NCBI GenBank assembly: GCA_002751075.1
Contig: NAOQ01000628.1
Location: 21,819-34,835 of the forward strand
Length of the DNA stretch: 13,017 nt
Source: Ichthyophonus hoferi
Taxonomy: Eukaryota; Opisthokonta; Ichthyosporea; Ichthyophonida; Ichthyophonidae
Direction of reading: 5' to 3'
Positions within the stretch are counted from its first letter, which is position 1. Every line of letters begins with the position of its first letter. The translations under genes and the position numbers were made by a program. The notes below the pieces were generated by a model, which was not told the DNA's origin, did no database searches, and saw only the letters and a program-made list of their open reading frames with translations. This document shows positions 1 through 11,100 of this stretch, piece after piece.

Positions 1-55
1 TACCAACATGTTCCAAATAGGTATAGTAACTCTAGTAACTATATCTTCCCTCTAC

Positions 56-86
<31 letters not shown>

Positions 87-92
87 TCTCTG
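56..92. repeat. CT dinucleotide microsatellite
   Basis: Nearly uninterrupted TC/CT repeats with one CCC interruption near 83. Confidence 0.95.
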
Positions 93-604
93 TATTACAG
101 TCAAACTTATGTTTTGACTAAAAGTCACTTTACTTAAAGGGATCACCGATTGACAATCCAATTTTAACTAACCAACTAACCAATAATATAGCTTATATAT
201 TTTATGTAAGCCAATAATAATATGGTCTATTACTTGCATATATTATGCACACCAATCATAATTTGCTTATAGTTATTTTTGGTTATTACTTATTTTGGCT
301 TACAAGACTATTTTTCTATTGCGCGCTGTACTTTTGCCAATACAGACATATATCTATATATACGCGGATTTATCATCCATATATAAGATAAATGTAGTTA
401 ATAAATACGTTTTCATTTTATCCATTTATTGATTGATTGATTGATTTCTACATGGATATTATTATTTATTGTCGCTTTATAAAAATATGCAATAAATGCG
501 TTATGTAATGTGCCGTATATGCTATGTCATGCTTACTAAAGCTATGATGTCACAGCCGCAAACTTTCAATTAGGGTGCCATATTGTCACCCTAGTAAACA
601 TTTA

Positions 605-629
605 ATATATATATATATATATATATATA
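605..629. repeat. AT dinucleotide microsatellite
   Basis: Pure alternating AT run of about 25 bases. Confidence 0.95.
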
Positions 630-1339
630 ACCAAATATTAGTAAATATTTAATTTCAAATATTGAAATTATAATTTTTTTGTGCTTATATGAATCCACTT
701 AGCTAATATATTTTTGTTGAACACCTATTATTGCTTAATACATGTTGAATTGTGTATATCATTAGAAGCTCTATAAAATAGTACCAATTTTACAGATGTG
801 CCGTGGTAGATTTGGGATTTATCCAATCATAATTAATTAATTACTATAAATTAACATAACTACTCCTGGTGGTGGGCATAATTGCTTATGCTATCTATTA
901 TTCCATCTTAGTTTTCGGGAAATATTTTGGTTACATGAATATTCCAGAATAGGCAATGCCTATGTATCTATTTGGACATTTAATGAGATCACGGCCAATG
1001 AGTGAGTTGATGCGGTTAGAGCCAATAATATGCGCAACAGTAGATTTTAACAATGCGTTGATAATGTCCTAATATTTATGCTAGAAAAAAAATTAATAAT
1101 TAATTTGAATATTTCTTTATATGGTTATACTCATTTAATATTATTAGCAATTACTATTGCATATGTACTCTGAACGAATAGTTAATAAAATCTAAACCTA
1201 CCAATCGGAGCATCTCAGATTGGTGCTTAATGCCAATCCAAGGCGAAGATTCAAGATGAAACCAGCCAATAGACATGATCTCACAACTATAACATAAGCC
1301 ATTTCAGATCATGATTTTAGTCCACATAACTCATTGCCT

Positions 1340-2330
1340 AGGCATCCTGCCTAAGACAAGTTCAGGAGCTTTTACCAATGTCTCTACCACCTTGCCACTG
1401 CTATAGAAAGAGCATGCAGTCCTTAGTTTTGTTGGGGCGACATGGAGTCTTGCCCTCAGTAATACAGTCCTCAAAGAATGGCAGCATAACCATATCTACT
1501 CCCATACATTACTGACCTTTAACTGGATCCTTTGTAATTTTCATTGGGTCATAAGCCAAAAACTGGCCCCACAACTAACTGCACTATCTTAATCTTATTA
1601 ACCTTATAGGCCTAGTCTTCAACTTTTGCTGACTAGTTTTAATAATAAAAATATACCTTAGTCAATCTGTACTCTGTTTATGCAGGGGAACACTATAAAA
1701 CACTTTTAAAGTTGCTCTTCCCCTAATTCTAAATGAATGTAAGTCACAGGGACCAAGTCTGTTTCTATATTTTTTCTGAGAAAATAACATTATTTTCAAA
1801 GTTACGGCCCTCTAAATTTCTTAAGCATTGCCCTTTGGTGTCCCTGATGCCTGATTAATCAGGATGTAGCTTGTAAGTAGGAGCAGGAAGTGTAGCTGTA
1901 TTATCCTTCTTGTCGTTATTATACGCCTCTCTTTAAATCAGTTAAGGTTGTTTTGTTGATGTGCTTTTTAATTAACTGGAAGAGTAATGTTATGTGTGCA
2001 TTTCTATACCTTTTGGTTAATGTTGTTGCAGATGTCCAGATTGAATATTGTGCAGTAGAGGTTGTTCCAATTCACCTTTGAGTATAATATAGTTTGGAAG
2101 TTATCCAAATTGTTAGAATTCAGACTTGAATTAGAAGATTCTGCCTCTGAATCAATGAAAATAGGTTGTCCGTTTTTACACCACTGGAGCTTAAGTTAAG
2201 GTTCTCTGAATGACTACTTGAATTTTCTTCCTCACTGTTATATGTTAAAAGTTTCACTTTTAACTTTTTCAGTAACAATGACTCCGATTTTAATAACAAT
2301 TGTATTGTAGATTTTTTCTTAAAATTTGGA
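1340..2330 (-). mobile_element. Possible decayed piggyBac-like DNA transposon
   Basis: At 1404-1499 on the minus strand a 32-residue open stretch reads V-D-x2-M-L-P-F, ten residues, then P-x-R-P-x-K. This is the spacing around the first catalytic Asp of piggyBac transposases (V-D-E-x-M-I/L-P-F-K-G, then P-x-K-P-x-K). The G of the usual F-K-G is not kept. A nearby frame has a K-V-V-E-T-L-V-K stretch like the later K-V-V-x2-L segment. Farther upstream (about 2050-2330) are acidic and serine-rich coding-like pieces, the usual character of piggyBac N-termini. Frames change repeatedly and stops are common, so the element is dead. No terminal inverted repeats or TTAA ends were identified. The pieces could also be an unrelated pseudogene. 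Confidence 0.33.
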
Positions 2331-2495
2331 ATTGTTGGTGTTGAAGTTTCACACCTTTAAACTCTCACAACGACCAAAAAAACATCAAAAATAAAATTTT
2401 GTGTGTGATATTTATTGTACTACACTTAGAGAAATCAGGTTCACAGTTATGTAGTCACTGCTTAAAAACATAATTATAAGGGCAATACACAGTTC

Positions 2496-2726
2496 CTAAT
2501 TTTTATTATCACAAATAAAGAAAATGTGGGGATGCAACTTATAGGAATATTTATTGCTATCACGCTTTTTCTTATTTTTAGGACATATGAGTTGGTCTGG
2601 TTCAGTGGGTAAGGCTTTTGCTCTCTCAGCTTCAACTTCACATTTTACAACCATGGCTGAAGATAGAGAGGTAACAGCAGCTAAAATAGTGGCAATAAAA
2701 TAATAAGGCATTTTAATTTTACTCAT
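2496..2726 (-). CDS. Possible small secreted protein or signal-peptide exon
   Basis: An open frame of 76 residues that I do not recognise. It starts with a basic n-region and a hydrophobic core (YYFIATILAAVTSLSSA), a plausible signal peptide ending near residue 24. The remainder is mostly hydrophilic with three cysteines, a basic NKKKRD patch and a near-terminal I-F-F-I-C segment. A second in-frame Met lies at residue 6. It could be a complete small secreted peptide, the first exon of a longer minus-strand gene reaching toward lower coordinates, or chance. No splice partner is evident, and it abuts decayed element sequence on both sides. Confidence 0.3.
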   Translation of the reverse strand: MSKIKMPYYFIATILAAVTSLSSAMVVKCEVEAERAKALPTEPDQLICPKNKKKRDSNKYSYKLHPHIFFICDNKN

Positions 2727-2779
2727 ATTTTTAATACAAAATTATGTTAGTTTTTATAACCATGAGTCAGCAACATGAA

Positions 2780-3512
2780 ATTTTCGAGGGAGCACTCTCA
2801 ACAAGTGAGTGTCTCATCATGAAAAACTTAAAAAAATTGGTCTTAATGTCCATTCAAAATCGAACCATGCAAAAAAGGTCCAAGACTATCATCATATAAA
2901 GAGAAAAGTTACCCTGAGGAGAATAAGACCAACTATCACTTAGAGAACAGAGAGACTGGTATCTTTCCAAAATACAAGCAAAGAAAGAACAAATTCAACA
3001 CAGCCTACAGTATGGGAGAGGATAACTTGTATATAGTTACAGTAGCTATGGAATATATCAATGGAGAGTGTCTTGAGGATGTAGAATCAATTGCTAGTTT
3101 CATGCTAGAGAGTGATTCTTGAAGGCACTTTCATTTTTAAAAAGAGTACTTCATTACGTTCACCGCTGTAAAATCTTACATACACTAGGAAAGTGAACAG
3201 AAGAGTGTGGCTCTAGGGTTGGGCAACATATGGTTAGCTGTCAGAGTAGGGAAAAAGGTAACTCCCATCAGGTTGAAGAATGTATTTTTAGTACCAGATA
3301 TTAAATGGAGTCTATTCTGTATCCCAGCCGTGGGCAGTAAAGATATCTCAACTGTGTTCAAGAATGGAACAGTAACAGTCTTTGAAAAAGGAGCAATTAT
3401 AATGCAAGGAACTAAAAAGAATGACCTCATTTATGGAGTGGATGCTCTATTGATCCCTCCAGAGGAAGTTGTTGAAAGGAAGGTATTTTCCCATTTGTCA
3501 TTCAATGTATAA
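2780..3512 (+). mobile_element. Ty1/copia LTR-retrotransposon fossil (gag end and protease part)
   Basis: A broken fragment of a Copia-type element on the plus strand. The open part at 3207-3512 fits the region from the end of the protease to the start of the GAG-pre-integrase domain: a G-x-G-N-I run, then LKNVFLVPDIKWSLFCI, resembling the family's L-x-NVLYVPDL-x2-NLLS signature, and later an L-I-Y-G-V-D segment. Upstream, 2780-3180 has gag-like traces, including a degenerate zinc-knuckle-like Cys/His patch near 2845-2890. There is no reverse transcriptase, RNase H or integrase, and no LTR is visible at either side. It is clearly broken, with several breaks, and looks old. Family assignment rests on recalled motifs. 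Confidence 0.7.
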
Positions 3513-4010
3513 CTAATCCTTTCAAAATATATACACATCGTGGGTTTTCTCATCTATCAGTACCAAACCTTAATCATAGGACAGAACCATTGTACGGTAT
3601 TCTGCAATTCAAATCAAGTTATCTAATCTACTTTTTTTATAGTTCTGCACCAGACTAAAATTAGTTAACCAATAATATATGTACCTCACTTTCAATTGCA
3701 TTGTTTGTCAAAAATAATATATTGTGCCAAAGTTAAAACAAGAAGTATTACTCACCTGGTTAATATCTTAAAATATTAATTGTTTATTCCAATACTGTAC
3801 ACAATAATATTATCAGAAAGTTTTAATTAAATTATGACTGCGTGTCTAATCACTGAAGCACAAAACCTTTTATTTATATAAATTATATAAGCTCACGGCA
3901 TCGATAGCGTTATTAGTGCAATGATATTATTCATTAGAATTGCTGTTTCTGTCACTAGTGCGATTTTTTTCAATAAGATCTATTTACGTGTTTGTAGTAG
4001 AATATAACAT
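3513..4010. other. AT-rich spacer, no feature seen
   Basis: Lies between the Copia fragment and the left dispersed repeat. I see no open frame with family similarity, no array and no LTR-like end. Confidence 0.6.
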
Positions 4011-4215
4011 ATATTCTATTTATTTATTTTCTGTTATTAATTCAATAATAAAAAATATCTATCAAGACTATTAACACAACGTAGTAATGAGATTACTTCT
4101 TGTGCACCATATTATATTAGGTATAGAGTTTGATCTGAATTCATTTTCACTGCAGAACATGCGTTTAGAATAGTATAAATTAACCACAATGTGGTTGGGA
4201 CAAGGCTTCTGGTTT
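4011..4215 (+). repeat. Decayed dispersed repeat, left copy
   Basis: About 205 bp similar to 12502-12705 in the same orientation at a nearly constant offset of 8.49 kb. Shared blocks include ATATTCTATTTATTTA, ATCTATCAA, GAGATTA, and GAATTCA followed by TTTCACTGCA. No terminal repeats or target-site duplications could be seen. The family is unknown. Minus-strand open frames in both copies share residues such as C-S-E-x-E-F and I-P-N, but they are short and may only reflect the DNA similarity. Confidence 0.75.
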
Positions 4216-4655
4216 TGTTTACACTGTGACACAACTCGCTGATTAATAACCAATAGAAGTAGGGGCAACATTTAGAGCAAATGTATCTACTAATCAAAAA
4301 AGATAGTCTACAATATAATCTTGACCACTTAGTTGTCCAATGATCAGCCTTACAATGTAATGATAAAAGACAGTAAAATTAAATTACCACTTTAAATAGC
4401 CAATAGTATTTTAGATTCTTTACACAGATCGTGACTATTATCCAATACCAAGACATTAAGAATGCATGAGATAAGAGGAAAATGTAAATAGTGATATAAA
4501 TTATTATATTTTGAGTTTACCAAGTATAATATAATATAGTGGAAAGAGAGTAGGAAAGAAACCCAGTAGGAAGAAACATTGTCACTCTAACACACATTAC
4601 ATTTAAACTACATCACACCTATTTTACATCGTACCTACACAAACAAAGCTACTTA
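4216..4655. other. Intergenic sequence likely including the importin-alpha promoter
   Basis: AT-rich sequence upstream of the CATA/CTAC array, where the promoter would be expected. A CCAAT word occurs at 4440-4445 (ATCCAATACC) and an inverted ATTGG near 4334-4340, but such words are frequent here and no core promoter can be assigned by eye. Confidence 0.4.
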
Positions 4656-4890
4656 CAAAGCTATATATATGCAGACATTCCACATCATACCTACCTATCT
4701 ACATGCCTACCTATATATATACTACATATATACATATATACATACATACATGCATACATACAGACAGACATACATATATACATAAATACATAAATGCTTA
4801 CCGATCTGCCTACCTACCTACCTACCTATCTACCTACAAACTTACTTACTTACTTCTTTAAATACATGCATATATACATACATACATACA
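4656..4890. repeat. CATA/CTAC-rich microsatellite upstream of the importin-alpha start
   Basis: Interleaved runs of CATA, CTAC, TATA and ACTT motifs directly precede the ATG, separated from it by 15 bases. The stretch probably lies in the 5' UTR or proximal promoter, because the in-frame TAA at 4891-4893 shows it is not translated with the gene. The TATATATA runs inside it cannot be told from TATA boxes by eye. Confidence 0.85.
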
Positions 4891-4909
4891 TAACTTTGCC
4901 ACACCATGA
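4891..4909 (+). promoter_or_regulatory. Upstream in-frame stop and start-codon context
   Basis: A TAA at 4891-4893 is in frame with the ATG at 4906, which bounds the N-terminus. The start context CACACCATG has A at -3, favourable for initiation in animals. Confidence 0.75.
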
Positions 4910-5175
4910 GTGAGCCCGACTATGATGCGGCTGATGACGCCGAGGAAGACGATGATGTGTTTAGAAAACACTGCATAACACGCACCTGGCAGTTTAAAAA
5001 AAGGGGTTTAGATCCAGATAAGTTACGAAGGATAAGACAAGAGACAAGTATATTGTTAAGAAAGGAAAGGCGATCACAACATATTTTTAAGAGAAGAATG
5101 ACGTTACAGGATACAGCGGGGGTAGAGGGAGAGAGTAATGGAGCCACTCCGTCTACCTCTGATAGCAATCAACCG
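4906..5175 (+). CDS. KPNA: Exon 1: acidic N-terminus and IBB domain
   Basis: Codons 1-90, ending in phase 0 at the donor GTAGGC. Residues 1-19 carry a dense acidic run (DDAEEDDD). The importin-beta-binding domain follows, with the family pattern of basic clusters: [18 protein letters not shown] and IFKRR. In characterised importin-alphas the KRR cluster also folds back into the NLS groove as an autoinhibitor, and it is kept here. A Ser/Thr/Gly-rich linker ends the exon. The frame stays open about 160 nt into intron 1, but that tail is low-complexity Ile/Leu/Tyr and is not taken as coding. Confidence 0.93.
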
Positions 5176-8100
5176 GTAGGCATGTTTTATTGTTGTATTT
5201 TATTTTACTATTATATTTTACTATTGTATTTTATTATTGTATTATATTACTATATATTATATTACCTTTGTTTATTATTATTATATTACTGTATATTATA
5301 TTATATTTCATTACTATATTATATTATATTGTAGATCACATACATGATATCTATTATATTGTACCACAGTAGTATAGCAGTCTGCACTATGCTAAAGATA
5401 AGAAAATTATAAAAGATACTTCTAGCTAAACATAACCATACCATACCATACACTATTTCTTTTTTCTTTTCTTTCACACAATCACACTGGTCACACTAAG
5501 TGAATATACTAACATAGACCTATAAATGTAGCAGAATATAATAGCTACTTGTCTCTACCTATATATATATTCAAAAATGTGAAGCTATTGGTGAAATTAT
5601 AAATAGATTCTTGATTCTATACTGATGTTATTCATTATATATAAAAATATACTTGAATACAGATATATATATCTATATACATAGACCATGAGAGCTACTG
5701 TGAATATGTATGTATTAAGCACTATGGGAACTACCTATTGACCGAGTAGTGTTATACCAATAATTATATGTACATTGAGCATTATTATAACTACGTTTCT
5801 CCCTCTACCTCTTTCTCTCTCAGAGCCTATCACACCTATCCCTCATGGTTGAACAAATTAGATCCTCCAATCCAGAGGAACAAAGAAAGGCAACTACTAA
5901 ATTTAGAAAACTGTTATCAAAAGGTGAGAGCAGCCAATAGTACCCCGTGTTGATGTCTTTTAATTTTAATATTGGCTTTCAATTTTGAATTTAAATTTAA
6001 CTTTATGCTAGTTTAAACGTGATACGTTGACACTTCCTAGTGGTCATATATATATATTTGTATACCAAGTCGATAGAATATTTTAAATATGTAAATTTTA
6101 TACATTGTATTCAATTACAGTTTACCTTGTATGTTTTTATTGGCTGATAACTAATATAAAAATATGAGGAGGTTTAAACCTATAACTATTCTTGATTCTT
6201 TTTTTAAAAAAAAATAAAAACTAGAAATTATTGCACGTTGTACTTTCTTTCTTAACTTGTTAAAAGGAAACAATTATATATAGATAAGTAGGTATAGTTG
6301 CAGTTATGTGTCAATCACATTGTGGAGTTATGTTTACTTGGCAATAATCATTTATCGTTATATTTACTGACTAATAATTGTTTATTATTGAATTCTTTTA
6401 ATACTTTAATTTTAACTACATTTTCCTGCCACAGAGAAAAATCCGCCAATCCAGGAAGTGATTGAGAGTGGTGTGGTCCATCGATTGGTCCAATTTCTGG
6501 GTGATATGTCAAATCCCCTATTACAGGTATAGAGATAGAGGAGTGTTACAGTATTATGTAATTATGACGCAATATACAGTTGTACTTACTAAATTAGGCA
6601 GAAATAGGATGGGTCGCTTGTAAATGTACGCTATATAATATAATATAATATAATACAGTATAATATAATACAATAAAAATATATACACATAATATAATAT
6701 AATGTACTATGTTGTACTATACTGTATTTTATTTTACTATACTATATTCTACTACATTGTAATCTACTATACTATACTACACTACATTATACTATATCTA
6801 AACATACATATATTCTTTCTTCTGTAGTTTGAGGCAGCGTGGGCCCTTACTAATATAGCCAGTGGTACGTCACAACAAACCAAGGCTGTGGTGGCTGCCA
6901 ATGCTGTGCCCGCCTTTGTGATGCTACTTAGATCTACCAATGAGGATGTTTGTGAACAGGTATATTTATGGAATCAGTTACATAAGGATATATTGTATCA
7001 TCATTATTTTCTATATATTTATTTGTATAGTAGTATTAATATTTATAATCGTAATAATGATAGTAGTAATAATAGTAGTAATAGTAATAATATTAATAAG
7101 TTAAATGGTTATAGAATAATAGTAATTGTGATAATAATAATGATATTGTATATATGTTAAAAACAAAACCTGTTTATTTTGGATATATATGCATATATAT
7201 TGTCTAATTATATAATAAAGATAATATAATTACATGCATAGGCAGATACATAATAACCATATCTATCCTTACTATAGTATGGTGATGCGTGTAACCATCT
7301 CCAGGGCGGGTAGTATAGTGTGATTACATTTCCATTGCAATTTTAATGTTTTTCTGCAAATATTTTGATTACTTTGGAATATAATGGAAATAATATCTCT
7401 ATATAAAACCATATTTCATTGAATTATAATTTATATAAGCATATATCAATGTTTACAAGATAATAAAATTTAATATACTATCATACAATTTATAACATAA
7501 TACAGAGCCATATTTCATAACGTAATCTATTATAATATGTTTTAAGATAGTGTAATGAAACATACCCTGTTATGTAATATAGATTTTCTTGATGTATATA
7601 GTCCATGGGCGTACAAAACAATTCAGTATTGATTACTGTTGTAACGACTTCAATTTTCATCTAAGCATTTTTAATTGCAGGAACGCACGAATTCGTATTC
7701 TACTAATCCTACTATCTTATTCCTGGGTATATAGTCATTGCAGTATCTCATTATTTTGTAATACTATTCTCCTATTATATCCCTGATTATCACATTATGT
7801 CATTATACCTTCACCGCTTCACATTGGCACGCCCATTTTCACACACATATACCCATATATAGGCAGTTTGGGCCCTTGGAAATATTGCTGGAGATAGTCC
7901 CATGTGCCGTGATGCGGTCTTGACCAATAATGCAATGACTTTACTTTTACATATTTTATTACATACCAAACGTACAAGTATGGTGAGGAATGCCACGTGG
8001 ACGTTATCCAATCTCTGCCGAGGAAAGAAACCGGCACCTGATTTTAATTTGGTATGAGAGGTAGTTTAATCTTAAATTTGTATATATATGTACATATATA

Positions 8101-11100
8101 GGTTATATCTAATGTCACATTATATACAAATTATGCAAGTAAATGTTTAATTTTTAACTAGCCAATCCCTACAGGTCAAGCAAGCCCTGCCCACACTAGC
8201 ACGCTTAATATGGATGGAGGATGAAGAGGTTCTAACAGACGCGAACTGGGCTTTAAGCTACCTATCAGATGGACCCAACGATAAAATCGCTGCTGTTTTA
8301 GAGGCTGGTGTTACAAAGCGATTGGTCGATCTGTTGTTGTACGTGTCATCTTAGTTTCTATTGGGCTTATAAGTTATGCTTACCCTGGTCAACTAATTTT
8401 CATTGGGTATACATGCGTACTTCTAGGTTCTAACTGATTTTTCAATATATCATTTAATTATAATTAATTAACACTAAGTAATTAACAATAAGATCCGTGC
8501 TGTTTGAGAGATTAGCGTTCCAAAGCGATTGGTCGATATGTTATTGTATGTGATCTTGGTTTTTATTGGGTAATTGGGTGATTAATGATGATGATTATAT
8601 TTTTTATATTATTGTATTATTATTATATATATTTATTATATTATTATACTATTTATCATATTATCGTTATACTTGCCTTGATGGGTTCATTTTCATTGGG
8701 TATACCTGCATCTGACCTGTAAATGATTTGCTAGTGTGATAAGTAATATCAATTTTTACTGATTTATTAAAAATCAATTAAATCATTATCCTTGCCCAAT
8801 TAGTACACAGCGAGGAATATACCTACTAATTAAAACACTATACGCCATGAATGAAATTATATGGGGGAGAGGGGTTTCATTACTGATTTTGAGGGGGGTT
8901 TAGACATACATCGGAGTCAGTGGTATCGCCTGCCCTTCGTACTATTGGCAATATCGTCACGGGAAAGGACTTGGAAACCCAGGTGAGGAGATATATATGT
9001 AATATGTTATGATATATTATGTTATGTCATGTTACGATACTATATATTATGTTGTGCTATGATAGGATAGGATATGATGGGAATGATGGGATATGTTTTG
9101 TTGTGATAGGACAGGATAGGATAAGATATAATATGCTATCATATGTTATGCTATGATATGATATGATATAGTATAAATGTATGTAATATTTTAGTGTTAC
9201 AATGTTAAAATGCCACTTTTTATCATTTATAATGCGCTAGTTAGGCAATACAATTAAATTATAATAGTATTAAACCTTCCCAATACGTCAAGATTATCTA
9301 CATATCATCAAGGTTATTTATCTCGTTACCTCTATCTATCTATTTATTTACTATTTAATATCACATCTATCTATATCTGGTGATCCCAAACACATTCACA
9401 TGTGTTTATTGGGTTATTATCACGTACAGGTGGTACTTGATGCTGGTGTTCTACCCAATCTACGTCATCTTCTTCTCTCTCCTAAGGATGCTTTAAGGAA
9501 GGAAGCCTGTTGGACCATTAGTAATATTACAGCCGGTACACCCAAACAGATAGGGGTAATTAGTTTCTATTTTTTTTTTCATTTTTTTTTTCACTATAAT
9601 CTATGATATGCTATAATATAGTAAAATACATCAGAGTATATTGTCAGATAATCGAATTAGGAAGGAATTCTGTTTGACCATTAGTAATACTACAACCAAT
9701 GCACCCCATCAGATAGATGTTTTTTTATATTATTACATATAATTTTTTAGAATTTATGATACGGAATGATATAATAAAGCATACGTCAATACATTGTCAT
9801 AGAGTCCAATTCCCTATCTTTTTAATACAATACAATACATTACAATACAATGCAATGTAATATAATATATCTAGGTTTTATTTTACTTTTAAGTAACAAT
9901 TAACGATTGTCATGACAGATACTACTATAAAAACATAAAGTATATTCATATATACAACTGCTATTGCTGTCTTCCTGTGAACCTACAACATCTAGATTCT
10001 ATTAATTTAAGCCAATCATACATACCCATTTTACACAGTTTCTATCTTAAACCTTCTATTTTTTGCCCGATATATATACTAATCTAGAATATCAAAAGAA
10101 TATAACTGAAAGCTCTATGCACAATATAAATACATATGAAATACGTAGAAGCCAATTCAAAACGCATATTAATAGCTTATAAAATTATGGACGTATATAC
10201 ATAATATAATAATTGTATATTCGGGTACGATATTCGTATTTGCAAGGGATTTTAAGATTAAATTTTAACACATACTTCTAATTATTTGTTTTATTATTGT
10301 CTTTAACGCCATCCCCTAAGATTTGATTGGCAAGGCAAATTTCTGGCTGTCAATAGTGGGGTTTATATATGTGAATCATATTATGTTATATCTTACTATA
10401 CCATATATCATATATACTGTATTTGGTGTATATTAGTGGCTTTTAAAATGTCTATATGTTTTTCAATTGCTACAAGATATTTTAAAAATACTTCAACAGC
10501 GTATTTGGAATTGTGTATCAATAGTTGTAAACTGTATTGTCCCATATGTGTATGCATGTATGATATTTTATATAATCTTGTATGATGTTATGCTAGCTGA
10601 TGCTATATTATACTAAATTGGTACACTGTATTATACTATTTTATATTGCATTATCGTATACCCTATGTGCACGTATATAGTTGCTCTGAAACCTACTTAT
10701 ACAAGTTATATGTCTGTGTGCAAAGCTTGTGCTAGGGGCCGATATCCTCCCTCTCCTCCTTGGTATTATCCAGACTACAGACTATCGTACTAGAAAAGAA
10801 GCTGTGTGGTGTGTTGCTAATGCTGCCTGTGGGAGTACAGATTCTCAAATAGGGTAGGTAACAATCACCATGTAGGGTAAGTAATAATCACACGGTAAGG
10901 TTGCCACTAATTACCATATAGAGTAGGTAATAGTTATTATTATATAGGGTAGGTATTAATCACCATATATGGTAGGTAATAATTACCCTATATGGTAAGT
11001 AACAATTCGTATATAGAGTAGGTGATAATCACCATATAGGGTAAGTAGTAATCACCCTAGAAGGTTGGCAATAATTAGCATATAAAGTAGCTAATAGTTG

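Larger units (their letters stand above)
1..1230. other. Gene-free AT-rich flank with microsatellites
   Basis: No coding similarity was seen on either strand. It holds a CT repeat (56-92), a GATT run (429-446) and an AT repeat (605-629), plus scattered CCAAT-containing words such as CCAATAATAT. There is no tRNA-like or rRNA-like structure. Confidence 0.7.

Noticed and set aside
1850-1863. Perfect palindrome CCTGATTAATCAGG as a regulatory site
   Set aside because: A single 14-base palindrome inside decayed element sequence, with no second copy or context to support a function.
3185-3430. Minus-strand open frame over the Copia fragment
   Set aside because: The plus-strand frame carries the protease-like motifs; this is its complement.
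4071-4297. Minus-strand open frames in the left dispersed repeat
   Set aside because: They share a few residues with the open frame at 12546-12791 because the DNA is repeated, but no known domain or coding signal is visible.
4920-5168. Minus-strand open frame across exon 1
   Set aside because: It is the complement of the IBB exon and has no similarity of its own.
5190-5372. Open frames in the start of intron 1
   Set aside because: They consist of low-complexity Tyr/Ile/Leu codons from TTATA-type repeats, and exon 2 follows in phase from 5175.
5768-5953. Alternative frame over exon 2
   Set aside because: The frame starting at 5824 gives the importin helix and joins both neighbours in phase; this one does not.
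6960-7160. Exon 4 extended by read-through to the stop at 7158
   Set aside because: The extension is Asn/Ser/Ile repeat sequence, and a good donor at 6960 joins exon 5 in phase with exact family spacing.
7589-7786. Plus-strand open frame in intron 4 as a gene
   Set aside because: No family similarity, AT-driven composition and no start or splice context of its own.
7811-8037. Two minus-strand open frames across exon 5
   Set aside because: Both are shadows of the conserved ARM3-ARM4 exon.
10731-10735. Alternative exon 9 acceptor at CTAG
   Set aside because: It keeps the frame but removes three residues that the family has between ARM7 and ARM8; the GCAAAG acceptor gives exact spacing.
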